Below are positions 1 to 6,838 of a DNA stretch of 7,191 nt, piece by piece (the stretch's first letter is position 1; every line of letters begins with the position of its first letter). The notes beneath the pieces are model-generated. The model searched no databases. It was not told where the DNA came from and saw only the letters and a list, made by a program, of their open reading frames with translations. The stretch is from Thermoplasmatota archaeon. GTDB taxonomy: Archaea > Thermoplasmatota > E2 > DHVEG-1. The position numbers and the translations under genes were made by a program. The stretch lies in assembly GCA_030605515.1 (NCBI GenBank), contig JAUWIE010000080.1, forward strand, positions 1 to 7,191. The letters run 5' to 3'.

Positions 1-63
1 TTCATTCTCCAGATTATGGATATACTGCCTAACGTTGTTAGACACATCATGCATCCCATCCAT
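1..63 (-). CDS. N-terminus of a probable coiled-coil protein, cut by the left edge
   Basis: Only 21 codons are inside the window, reading MDGMHDVSNNVRQYIHNLEN and then E. The frame stays open upstream to a TAG at 118-120, but the codons between hold no ATG, GTG or TTG, so the ATG at 63 (or the one at 54) is the likely start. There is no close SD; an AGGGAG lies about 20 bases upstream, which is too far. The QYIHNLENE segment is amphipathic and looks like the beginning of a helical coiled coil. Archaeal proteasome-activating nucleotidases (PAN) begin in a similar way, but this resemblance is weak and is inference only. The gene lies on the same strand as the PRC-barrel and Cdc48 genes, 84 bases past the PRC-barrel stop. 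Confidence 0.4.
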   Translation of the reverse strand, partial: MDGMHDVSNNVRQYIHNLENE

Positions 64-106
64 CCAATGTAGGTAATAGGAAAACTCCCTGATTGATTTT
101 TCGGTT

Positions 107-112
107 AAAAAA
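107..112 (-). terminator. possible oligo-T terminator after the PRC-barrel gene
   Basis: On the minus strand a run of six T lies about 35 bases past the PRC-barrel stop codon, without an obvious hairpin. Archaeal RNA polymerase often stops at short U-tracts, so this is a plausible terminator. It would place the left-edge gene in a separate transcript. In DNA this A+T-rich, a run of six can occur by chance. Confidence 0.25.
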
Positions 113-147
113 CAATGCTACTCCTTTAGCTTAACAAATACAAAATT

Positions 148-384
148 TTAACTTCCAATAATAACAACATCTTTAACTGATTTTATTGAATCAAATGGAA
201 ATACTAAGTATCCTTTGTTATCCAAATGATATAGTCTCGGATCAACGTCATCAGAAGGCTCTATTAGAATACTTAATAATTCTCCTGTTTTTCCATCTAC
301 TGTTGAATTTCTTAAAACACCTAAATATAAACCCTCTTCACTCATTACTGTTTTTCCCCTTAACTCATTTTCAGTTATCTTCAT
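148..384 (-). CDS. PRC-barrel domain protein (78 aa)
   Basis: A small soluble protein made of one PRC-barrel domain and nothing else. Visible family features are the opening GKTV, then EEGLYLGVL, the TGELLSILIEP strand pair, and the closing VFPFDSIKSVKDVVII. Length matches the archaeal single-domain family, usually about 80 residues. No membrane segment or extra domain is seen. The start is well set: a GAAGGAGAT Shine-Dalgarno (393-401) sits 8 bases before the ATG. PRC barrels are protein-protein adaptor folds; small archaeal members include the haloarchaeal CdpB proteins, which act with SepF in FtsZ-based division, while the related barrel in RimM binds a ribosomal protein. Which role applies here cannot be read from the sequence. 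The gene follows the Cdc48 gene on the same strand after 113 bases and has its own candidate promoter, so co-transcription is possible but not required. Confidence 0.88.
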   Translation of the reverse strand: MKITENELRGKTVMSEEGLYLGVLRNSTVDGKTGELLSILIEPSDDVDPRLYHLDNKGYLVFPFDSIKSVKDVVIIGS

Positions 385-392
385 AATTTTTT

Positions 393-401
393 ATCTCCTT
401 C
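393..401 (-). promoter_or_regulatory. Shine-Dalgarno site of the PRC-barrel gene
   Basis: The minus strand reads GAAGGAGAT here, ending 8 bases before the ATG at 384. It supports that start, and it argues that the transcript carries a leader and does not begin at the ATG. Confidence 0.7.
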
Positions 402-427
402 ATCATCTTTATATAACATACTTTTTA

Positions 428-440
428 TTAAATATATTTA
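428..440 (-). promoter_or_regulatory. candidate TATA box of the PRC-barrel gene
   Basis: A TAAATATATTTAA stretch on the minus strand. Initiation about 26 bases downstream would fall near 410 and leave a leader of roughly 26 bases containing the SD site. A second A/T-rich box (408-417, GTTATATAAA on the minus strand) would place initiation at about the ATG and would remove the SD, so the upstream box is preferred. Confidence 0.35.
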
Positions 441-497
441 CATATATTGAATGCTTTTGTATCTTTTATCTTTTTTGGCTAAATGAGATTATGTCAG

Positions 498-2702
498 CTA
501 TGTAACATCAGTATCTCGCTCAATTTTTTTCGTAATATCACTTGTACGACTTTCCTTTAATCTTTCGTAATAATTAATTAATTCTTTTGTAATACTAGCA
601 TGCATATCTTTTAATGCACCTTCAAAATGTGCATTAGTCACCTTTTTAGCTTTAATGTCCTTTCGTAATGCAAGCATAGCAGCCTCTCTACAAAGCCCTT
701 CAATATCTGCGCCTGAAAATCCATCAGTTTTACTCGCTAATTTTTCTAATGAAACATCTTCTGAGAGAGGCATTCCTTTGGTGTGAATTTTAAAGATTTT
801 GGTACGAGATTTTTTATCAGGTGCTTTTGTTAATAACAAACGATCAAATCTTCCGGGTCTTAATAAAGCAGGATCTAACATGTCTGGCTTATTTGTTGCA
901 CCAATAACAACAACTCCCTCCATACTTTCAAGACCATCAATGCTTGTTAACAACTGATTAACAACACTATCAGTTACATGAGAACCAGAATATGCACCCC
1001 TTCTAGGGGCTATAGCGTCTATTTCATCAAGAAGTACAATTGTTGGCGCTACTTGACGTGCTTTTTTAAACAACTCTCTTACGGCTTTTTCACTTTCACC
1101 AACCCATTTACTTAAAACCTCAGGTCCTTTTATTGAAATAAAATTTGCTTTTGATTCATGTGCAATTGCTTTCGCTAGTAATGTTTTTCCGGTTCCAGGA
1201 GGACCATATAATAATATTCCTCGGGGGGCTACAATCCCCATTCGTTTAAAAACATCAGGCTGTGTCAATGGCCATTCAACAGCCTCTCTCAACCGCTGTT
1301 TTACTTCTTCAAGCCCGCCAACATCTTCCCACGATACCTTTGACACTTCAACAAAAAACTCTCTCATTGCAGAAGGATCAATACCACGATGTGCATTTTT
1401 AAAATCATTCATAGTAACTTCCATTTCTTCAAGGATATTTACGGGAATTGGTTTTTCCAAATCAATTTCTGGTAAATATCTTCTCAAAGTACTCATTGCT
1501 GCTTCTCGTGCAAGAGCTGCAAGATCTGCACCTACAAAACCATATGTAATATCTGCAAGTTCATCAAGATTACAGTCCTTGCTAATCGGCATTCCTCTTG
1601 TATGTATCTGAAGTATCTCTTTTCTCCCGTCTCTATCTGGAGCATCTATCCTGATTTCCCGATCAAACCGTCCTGGTCTTCTTAGGGCAGGATCCATTGA
1701 ATCTGGAATATTTGTTGCTCCTATTACAATTAACTTTCCTCTTTCTTTAAGTCCGTCCATAAGAGTTAATAACTGAGATACGACACGCCGCTCAACTTCT
1801 CCATGGACTTCACTTCTCTTTGGAGCTATAGCATCGATTTCATCAATAAAAACGATTGATGGAGCATTCTTTTCCGCATCTTCAAATATCTTTCTAAGAT
1901 TTTCTTCGCTTTGACCATAAAATTTACTCATGATCTCAGGACCATTTATTGTGTAAAAGCTTGCACCTGATTCATTTGCGACAGCTTTTGCAATAAGAGT
2001 TTTTCCAGTCCCTGGTGGACCATGAAGCAAAACCCCTTTTGGGGGATCAATACCAAGTCTTTCAAAAATCTTTGGGTGTTTTAGGGGAAGCTGTATCATT
2101 TCTTTGATTTTTTCTAATTCATCATGAAGCCCTCCAACATCTTCATAACTCACCCGTGGTCCTTCAGGTTCTGCAGTTTTTGCGGCTTCCTCTTTAACAC
2201 GGATTAGAGAATCCTCGCTTATTAAGACGACACCTCCAGGTGCTGTGTTAATAACGATAAAAGGTAGAGAACTACCGAATAGAGCAATACCTGGAATAAT
2301 AACGTTATCGCCTTTTGTTATCGGTCTTTTTAATAGCCCTTTTTTTACTAGGACTTCTATGCCTGCGCCGAATTGTATCTGTTGACCTTCCGATATTAAA
2401 GGAGCTAAAACAACTTCTTTCGCCTCTTTTGCATCTCCTCTTCTGATTTTTACTCTATCTCCGAGCCCCGTTCCAGCATTTTTACGGGTTAAATTATCGA
2501 TTCGTATTATTCTTTTGCCTTCATCTGTTGGATGCGCTCGCCAAACGACACCTGCTGTAGTTTTCGTTCCTTCAATTTCTATAACGTCACCAATCGATAA
2601 ATCAAGCTCAACGCGAGTCTGGTTATCAATACGCGCTCTTCCATAACCAACGTCTTGTTGAAACGCTTCTGATACCTTTAATACAACATCATTCTGTTTC
2701 AT
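498..2702 (-). CDS. VAT/Cdc48-type two-domain AAA+ ATPase
   Basis: Archaeal p97/Cdc48/VAT homologue, a hexameric unfoldase that threads proteins through a central pore for proteolysis or complex disassembly. Numbered from the ATG at 2702 (734 aa): N domain (double-psi barrel plus Nc part) about 1-175; D1 about 190-440 with Walker A GPPGTGKT at 228-235, Walker B acidic pair D287/E288, aromatic pore residues F261/Y262 and arginine-finger motif RRPGRFDR at 341-348; D2 about 460-700 with Walker A at 500-507, D559/E560, pore residue W533 and LRPGRFDR near 614-621. Both ATPase sites look intact. A longer frame starts with TTG at 2726, but the ATG at 2702 has a GGTGGGAG site 4 bases upstream and begins [10 protein letters not shown], as VAT proteins usually do. 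The C-terminus ends RDTDVT, so there is no HbYX motif for docking on the 20S proteasome. Length is normal for the family. Confidence 0.96.
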   Translation of the reverse strand: MKQNDVVLKVSEAFQQDVGYGRARIDNQTRVELDLSIGDVIEIEGTKTTAGVVWRAHPTDEGKRIIRIDNLTRKNAGTGLGDRVKIRRGDAKEAKEVVLAPLISEGQQIQFGAGIEVLVKKGLLKRPITKGDNVIIPGIALFGSSLPFIVINTAPGGVVLISEDSLIRVKEEAAKTAEPEGPRVSYEDVGGLHDELEKIKEMIQLPLKHPKIFERLGIDPPKGVLLHGPPGTGKTLIAKAVANESGASFYTINGPEIMSKFYGQSEENLRKIFEDAEKNAPSIVFIDEIDAIAPKRSEVHGEVERRVVSQLLTLMDGLKERGKLIVIGATNIPDSMDPALRRPGRFDREIRIDAPDRDGRKEILQIHTRGMPISKDCNLDELADITYGFVGADLAALAREAAMSTLRRYLPEIDLEKPIPVNILEEMEVTMNDFKNAHRGIDPSAMREFFVEVSKVSWEDVGGLEEVKQRLREAVEWPLTQPDVFKRMGIVAPRGILLYGPPGTGKTLLAKAIAHESKANFISIKGPEVLSKWVGESEKAVRELFKKARQVAPTIVLLDEIDAIAPRRGAYSGSHVTDSVVNQLLTSIDGLESMEGVVVIGATNKPDMLDPALLRPGRFDRLLLTKAPDKKSRTKIFKIHTKGMPLSEDVSLEKLASKTDGFSGADIEGLCREAAMLALRKDIKAKKVTNAHFEGALKDMHASITKELINYYERLKESRTSDITKKIERDTDVT

Positions 2703-2706
2703 TCCG

Positions 2707-2714
2707 CTCCCACC
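2707..2714 (-). promoter_or_regulatory. Shine-Dalgarno site deciding the Cdc48 start
   Basis: GGTGGGAG on the minus strand, 4 bases before the ATG at 2702. It would lie inside the coding sequence if the upstream TTG at 2726 were used, so it favours the shorter 734-residue protein. Confidence 0.55.
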
Positions 2715-2750
2715 AAATAGTAGCAAACCAATGCTAATGAATAAAGGGGT

Positions 2751-2760
2751 AATTATAAGC
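2751..2760 (-). promoter_or_regulatory. candidate TATA box of the Cdc48-type gene
   Basis: GCTTATAATT on the minus strand, preceded by a purine-rich AGAAAA that could serve as a BRE. Initiation about 26 bases downstream would fall near 2729, giving a short leader with the GGTGGGAG site. It is divergent from the promoter of the OB-fold gene, which lies about 35 bases away. Confidence 0.45.
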
Positions 2761-2787
2761 TTTTCTAAAAAACAATTTAAAAGTAAT

Positions 2788-2796
2788 ATTTAAATA
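2788..2796 (+). promoter_or_regulatory. candidate TATA box of the OB-fold gene
   Basis: ATTTAAATA, centred about 33 bases before the ATG at 2825. Initiation would fall only a few bases before the start codon, and no good SD precedes that ATG (only AGGATAAT), so the transcript is probably leaderless or nearly so. The whole stretch is A/T-rich, so the exact box is uncertain. Confidence 0.35.
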
Positions 2797-2824
2797 ATAA
2801 TATGTATATTAAAATTAGGATAAT

Positions 2825-3463
2825 ATGAATATAAAATACCTATCAATTATTTTTTCTGTTGTTGGAATAATTATATTATATTTTTTATCAACCCTCTCGC
2901 AACCAGTACTAATTGATATAAATAAGATTCCAGAATATGAAGGTCAACAAGTTATTATTGAAGGAATAGTAACTGAATATTATACAACAGGATATGGAAG
3001 CCAAATAATCACAATTGAAAATAAAAATAGTACAACAACAGTATTTGTAGAAGAAAAAACTGAAGTTGAATATGGAGATAAAATACAGGCAACTGGTGAA
3101 GTTCAAAAATATGGAGACGGCTGGGAAGTAGTCGTAAAGAATCTAAGGTTTATTTCAATAATTGAAAAATGGCATAATATTTCAATTCCTTTATCACAGT
3201 TAGCGAAAAATCCCACAAAATATGAAAATTTAAATGTTAACGTAACGGGAGTTATAGATAGCGTTTATGATAAATACTTTATCCTTGCGGATCAAAATGA
3301 AACGCATAGCATACTTGTTTTTTATAAATCATCAGATGACATAACGTTTTTTCCAGGGCAAAAAGCAAATGTAATAGCTAAATTTTATTATGATGCAGAA
3401 AATCTTAGATTTAAACTGATAATGGAAAACGAAGCACACAGTATTTTTACATATTCTAGGTGA
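2825..3463 (+). CDS. membrane-anchored protein with two probable OB folds
   Basis: A 212-residue protein of unknown function. Residues 4-24 form one hydrophobic segment after MNIK, best read as an uncleaved signal anchor. The rest is polar and beta-rich, in two repeats of about 85 residues: 28-113 (IPEYEGQQVIIEGIVTEYY, then YGDKIQATGEVQ) and 120-205 (KYENLNVNVTGVIDSVYDKY, then FPGQKANVIAKF). The pattern of a strand set with 'the property G, V-x-G-V' followed by 'pG-x-x-a/v' matches tRNA_anti-like OB folds; this is pattern recognition, not a search. Four N-x-S/T sequons (N68, N118, N139, N158) fit exposure outside the cell. Membrane-tethered OB folds need not bind nucleic acid and may bind protein or ligand. 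The permease start follows 9 bases after the stop, so the two probably form an operon. Confidence 0.75.
   Translation: MNIKYLSIIFSVVGIIILYFLSTLSQPVLIDINKIPEYEGQQVIIEGIVTEYYTTGYGSQIITIENKNSTTTVFVEEKTEVEYGDKIQATGEVQKYGDGWEVVVKNLRFISIIEKWHNISIPLSQLAKNPTKYENLNVNVTGVIDSVYDKYFILADQNETHSILVFYKSSDDITFFPGQKANVIAKFYYDAENLRFKLIMENEAHSIFTYSR
3459..3463 (+). promoter_or_regulatory. SD-like GGTGA overlapping the OB-fold gene stop
   Basis: GGTGA, a common archaeal SD form, includes the TGA stop of the OB-fold gene and lies 9 bases before the permease ATG at 3473. This arrangement suggests translational coupling of the two genes. Confidence 0.4.
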
Positions 3464-3472
3464 GTTTGAATC

Positions 3473-3736
3473 ATGATCGATCTTCTATTGATAATCGTAT
3501 TTTGTGTCCTAGGAGTTATAACTGGGATTGCCACCGGTTTATTGCCCGGGATACACGTAAACAATATCGCACTTATCCTATTGTCTTTATCTGGAACTAT
3601 TATAGGTGCTTGCAGCTTTCTTTTTGAATATGGAATATCAGAACAATTCATTCTAATTTTAATCTGCATCTTTATCATATCAACCTCAATTTCTCATACA
3701 TTTCATGATACAATTCCAACAACGTTCCTTCAGTAG
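3473..3736 (+). pseudogene. truncated TctA-like (COG1784/DUF112-type) permease
   Basis: Only the N-terminal 87 residues of a multi-pass membrane transporter remain; family members usually have around 400 or more. Three hydrophobic segments are visible (about 4-25, 32-50 and 59-72). The family signature GLLPGIHVNN (22-31), a P-G-x-x-x-N loop near the N-terminus of TctA-type permeases, is intact, as is SHTFHDTIPTTFL near the break. The frame stops at TAG right after this conserved segment. In another frame VPNAKIYEGT follows but soon reaches a stop, and no later permease helices occur in any frame here or beyond the transposase gene. The piece is unlikely to work as a transporter. Substrate cannot be told: bacterial TctA takes tricarboxylates, but archaeal members lack a known substrate. 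Pairing with the OB-fold protein may reflect an ancestral functional unit; this is inference. Confidence 0.7.
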
Positions 3737-3785
3737 TTCCGAATGCAAAAATCTACGAAGGAACACGCCGTCAACAGGAGGGAAA

Positions 3786-3884
3786 ATGGCAAAAGAACTA
3801 AGTGAATTTTATCATGTTGGAAGACATAAATATGAGAATGAAAGCAATTTTGCTATAATGAAAAGAGTGATCTGGAGATATTAA
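3786..3884 (+). pseudogene. short open frame, possible C-terminal remnant of another gene
   Basis: This frame encodes 32 residues ending IMKRVIWRY, rich in charged and aromatic residues. An AGGAGGG lies 3 bases before the ATG, so it could be a small gene. The same frame is open upstream from 3663, and the part after the permease break (SSSECKNLRRNTPSTGGK) also looks protein-like. It may therefore be the tail of a different gene joined to the permease fragment by a rearrangement. I do not recognise the family. The rest of 3885-3949 is A/T-rich and holds nothing I can name; a T5 run on the minus strand (3921-3925) could end the transposase transcript. Confidence 0.3.
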
Positions 3885-3949
3885 GTATTTATCAGCCAAC
3901 ATTCTTATGAGTTATTATTGAAAAAGTTGTTTATTTATATCTAAATTGA

Positions 3950-6727
3950 TTAACTCTTTTTTTCCGTCCAATTGGTGGTAACTGGCTTTGAATATTTTTG
4001 ATGTTTCGGGGATTTAAATTTATCAACATCTTTCTCCTTAGATATAAGAAATTTGAGAAATGATTTATCTTGAAATTTGCAGGTCTGTGCAATTCCCAAT
4101 AATAGAAGGTATTTATGAGTAAGATCTTCAAAGAATCTTCCAGAGATCTTTCTTTGTACTGCAAGATGCCTTATTGCTCTTTCTGCAGTATTATTGTTCC
4201 AAGGTATGAAATCTTGATCGAGGGAAGTGAATAAACTTTTTTTATATCTTCTAAAACGTTTTTGATATTTTCTGGTTATTTCGGATTCATAATCCTTATC
4301 GATTATGTTTTTTTTATAGAATTGTTCTACATGTTTCTTAAATTTGTTGAGATGCCATTTCATTGATCCGTATTTTCCGATTGTTTTAAAAATTGGTGCG
4401 ATCAGGTTTTTCACTTCGGAAACAAATGTTTCAAATTCGGTGTTGAATGGTGATTTCCATAGATCATCATTGATATCACGGATAAGATGAACCCAGCATT
4501 TTTGCTGATGGCACTTTATCGAGTCGTAGCCAGGATAGAAATCAGATATTAGCACACCTTCATAGCCAGAAAGAAATTCATGAACAACTGTGGTTTCCCG
4601 TGTTTCAGTTAATCTAAATACAACATGTTTCCCATCTGTAAACACCCAAATGTATTGTTCTGTGCCATCTATGCTAATGCGTGTTTCATCAACATGAACA
4701 AAGGGGCTTTCAAGGATACGTTTAACTAAAATCTTTTCTGTTGATGTATAATATTTGGCAAATTGTCTGATGAAACCCACAATAGCGGTTGAGCTCATTC
4801 TCTCACCAAATAGATCCTCAATTGTTTGATTGATAATACGATACGGTAATCTAAGAACCATTCTGCTGTATATTGCAAATGATTTGAAGCCATGCCCAAA
4901 TAATTGTTGATTGTGGAATTTTTTAATCATGCGGGGATTGTAATGCTTGTAACATTTCTTGCAATAACCTTTTGTTCCTTTGTACTTTGTAACAGTTTTT
5001 TTCAAACCGTTTTTTGTAAAGTGAAGATCAATTATGATTTTTTCAGCCATTTTCTCTGTTTTTTGAAGAGATTCCCCTTTATGTTTTGGACATTTTCTTC
5101 TCATCGGCACTCTGATATTTTTTCCTATTTTTGAAGGGATTAATCTTATGTATCCCTGATGACCTTTCGGCGCCCCACGTTTCTTTCTTTCAACAATTTC
5201 GTCAAATTTTTCTTTTGACTGAATGCTTATTCGGTTTTGATGATAGTTGGCATGTGCAGTTTTAAGGATATGTTCGAGTTCTCTATGGACCTTATCGCCT
5301 CTTTCCGTTGTGTTTTGTTTTGGCTTATTAGCAAAATCAATGTTCTCCTGGGAATCGGCAGTTTCTTTTATTTTGGTAAGGTAGTCAGTCAATAACTGTA
5401 GGGCTTTACAGTCCTCTTTGTTATATGTAATTAGCATCTTCTTGAAATTCTCATTCTTTGTTTCTTCCCATTGATGCCGCCAAACAAGACTCTGAAGCCC
5501 AGATGCATTAGAGGCTGTCCAAGATGCACCAACAAATTTACCTAATTCTTTCAGATTATTCGATCTTAGTGGAAAATAGACTTTACCATAGATGAATGGA
5601 TTGATGTTTACCAAACGTTCTTTGATCTTATTACTTGTCTGGTAACTTTTTGTCAATTTATCAATAGCTTTTGACTCATAACTACCATAATGATAGATAG
5701 GTGCATTGGGATATTCGTTTATCTTTTTAAGAAAAACCTTCCAGATTTGTTCTTCATCCTGGATGCTGTCTGCCCAATAGAAATGATAAGAATTTATCTT
5801 GTCCTTGCATACTACTAAACCAATCAAATAGTGAAAATTTTGGTCGGGAACGCCTTCGATGTCTAAAAATAGCTCTACATGATGTCTATGAATATCTGGA
5901 AGTTCTTGAATGTATATTTTTTCTGTTCTTATCGCTAAAGCTTGTAACTCTGGTTTAAAATGTAAATTCGCATTTTTCGTTCTCTTTCGTTTTCTTCTTG
6001 GTTTAAACAGATAGGAGAGCTGAGTGACTGTAAAGATTCCTTTCTTGTGATATTTAGGAATAAGCTTTGCTGTCATCCTATCCAAGAGACTAAGATCGTC
6101 ATCTTCTTCAACCTTTTTTCTACATGTATCTCGAAATTGACAGGAGAGGCAATTACGGTTTAAAATAACTGGCGGTTGTTCAGGATAGGATATTGCTATC
6201 CATTCTTTCAAAGTTTTGATGATTGGTCTGAGTTTCTTATAGTAAGTATCAAGCTTTACTCTATGAATATCGCTATTTACATCAACAATGTTTCCAACTG
6301 CAGGAAGTATCTTCTGTATGTATCTCAGGACATATCCAGCAAACGCTAACTCTATTTTCTGCTCTTTCGTAATAGTATATGTTCCAATGACAATTGTTGG
6401 TTCGTAATGCTGCCTACCAGAAGATGAGCTGCTTGATGCCTTTGTTATAACATCACAATAAGCTTCAAAATCATGAGTTTTGAGTGTCGCTTCGATTAGA
6501 AAATCACTGGGTCTGTCAATAACATTAGCCCTATAGAAACTTATGCGCTTATTGTCTCTTTTAAGAGAATCAAGATACTTTTTCCGATTAATTCTCTTCT
6601 GTTTTTCAAGAATAAGCATATATTGATGATTTTTTCCTTTGTCTTTACTAAAAAGAAGAAGAAATGCTTTTCTGGGGCACTGGATAAATGCCACTACAAT
6701 CTTTGTATTGATGATAATGTTCTTCAT
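3950..6727 (-). CDS. fusion of TM0106-type RecB/Cas4-like nuclease, DnaQ/RNase H-like exonuclease and IS66 transposase
   Basis: One unbroken 925-residue frame. (1) About 1-260, TM0106-type RecB-like module: C17 in QCPRK plus C193-x2-C196-x5-C202, the Fe-S cysteine layout of Cas4/AddB nucleases; HYEP at 107-110 and IELAFAGYVL at 125-134 fit the family. (2) About 282-450, RNase H-like DEDD domain: D289/E291 in LDIEG, YHYGSYE at 345-351, Y435-x3-D439 in YNKEDC. (3) About 455-515, charged linker. (4) About 516-890, IS66 transposase: GAPKGHQG at 518-525, likely zinc ligands C546/H549/C589/C592, DDE residues D680 (HVDET), D729 (ISDFYPGYD) and E849 (NNTAERA), then QRKISGRF. The IS66 domain should cut and join element ends; the nuclease modules may process DNA in the same event (inference). 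The usual IS66 N-terminal helical region is mostly replaced. An ATG at 6754 would add 9 residues, but the SD favours 6727. Confidence 0.9.
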   Translation of the reverse strand: MKNIIINTKIVVAFIQCPRKAFLLLFSKDKGKNHQYMLILEKQKRINRKKYLDSLKRDNKRISFYRANVIDRPSDFLIEATLKTHDFEAYCDVITKASSSSSSGRQHYEPTIVIGTYTITKEQKIELAFAGYVLRYIQKILPAVGNIVDVNSDIHRVKLDTYYKKLRPIIKTLKEWIAISYPEQPPVILNRNCLSCQFRDTCRKKVEEDDDLSLLDRMTAKLIPKYHKKGIFTVTQLSYLFKPRRKRKRTKNANLHFKPELQALAIRTEKIYIQELPDIHRHHVELFLDIEGVPDQNFHYLIGLVVCKDKINSYHFYWADSIQDEEQIWKVFLKKINEYPNAPIYHYGSYESKAIDKLTKSYQTSNKIKERLVNINPFIYGKVYFPLRSNNLKELGKFVGASWTASNASGLQSLVWRHQWEETKNENFKKMLITYNKEDCKALQLLTDYLTKIKETADSQENIDFANKPKQNTTERGDKVHRELEHILKTAHANYHQNRISIQSKEKFDEIVERKKRGAPKGHQGYIRLIPSKIGKNIRVPMRRKCPKHKGESLQKTEKMAEKIIIDLHFTKNGLKKTVTKYKGTKGYCKKCYKHYNPRMIKKFHNQQLFGHGFKSFAIYSRMVLRLPYRIINQTIEDLFGERMSSTAIVGFIRQFAKYYTSTEKILVKRILESPFVHVDETRISIDGTEQYIWVFTDGKHVVFRLTETRETTVVHEFLSGYEGVLISDFYPGYDSIKCHQQKCWVHLIRDINDDLWKSPFNTEFETFVSEVKNLIAPIFKTIGKYGSMKWHLNKFKKHVEQFYKKNIIDKDYESEITRKYQKRFRRYKKSLFTSLDQDFIPWNNNTAERAIRHLAVQRKISGRFFEDLTHKYLLLLGIAQTCKFQDKSFLKFLISKEKDVDKFKSPKHQKYSKPVTTNWTEKKS

Positions 6728-6735
6728 AATAACAA

Positions 6736-6743
6736 ACCTCCTT
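6736..6743 (-). promoter_or_regulatory. strong Shine-Dalgarno site setting the fusion start at 6727
   Basis: AAGGAGGT on the minus strand, 8 bases before the ATG at 6727. It is the strongest SD in the window. The upstream ATG at 6754 has an AAGGAG only 1 base away, which is too close to work well. The protein therefore most likely begins MKNIIINTKI. Confidence 0.75.
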
Positions 6744-6803
6744 AATATCACCATTCTCCTTGTTTTGGTATTAATCTAAAACTCCCACCAATCATTAATC
6801 AAT

Positions 6804-6817
6804 AAAATTATATACCA
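6804..6817. promoter_or_regulatory. candidate shared TATA element between divergent genes
   Basis: AAAATTATATACCA reads as a TATA-like box on both strands. Going right, initiation about 26 bases on falls near 6837, directly at the ATG of the small membrane protein (6839), which has no SD; that gene looks leaderless. Going left, initiation falls near 6785 and gives a leader of about 58 bases that includes the SD of the fusion gene. Position is inferred from spacing only. Confidence 0.4.
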
Positions 6818-6838
6818 CTTAACATTTTATTTTTACCT

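Noticed and set aside
186..386. A plus-strand 66-residue frame opposite the PRC-barrel gene
   Set aside because: It is fully antisense to a clear PRC-barrel domain and is leucine/phenylalanine-rich as expected from a shadow frame.
2726..2726. TTG at 2726 as the start of the Cdc48-type ATPase
   Set aside because: The added residues MLLFGGSG do not resemble VAT N-termini and encode the SD of the ATG at 2702.
3388..3678. A 96-residue minus-strand frame opposite the OB-fold and permease genes
   Set aside because: It is antisense to two recognisable coding regions and has no domain-like pattern or SD.
3931..4164. A minus-strand 77-residue frame over the 3' end of the transposase gene
   Set aside because: It overlaps the conserved IS66 C-terminus in another frame and has no family features.
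4904..5134. A plus-strand hydrophobic frame inside the transposase region
   Set aside because: It is the complement of the IS66 zinc-binding region; its phenylalanine-rich content comes from lysine codons on the other strand.
3950..6727. A CRISPR-Cas adaptation role suggested by the Cas4-like module
   Set aside because: No repeat-spacer array, cas1 or cas2 is present in the window; the module fits the TM0106 family better than Cas4 proper.
6754..6754. ATG at 6754 as the start of the fusion protein
   Set aside because: The SD before it is only 1 base away, while the ATG at 6727 has AAGGAGGT at 8 bases; the extra 9 residues (MVILRRFVI) encode that SD.
3945..6803. A 9-base inverted match (ATTGATTAA at 3945-3953 and TTAATCAAT at 6795-6803) as terminal repeats of the transposase element
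   Set aside because: Its left copy overlaps the stop codon of the fusion gene, the match does not extend convincingly beyond 9 bases, and such matches are common in A/T-rich DNA.
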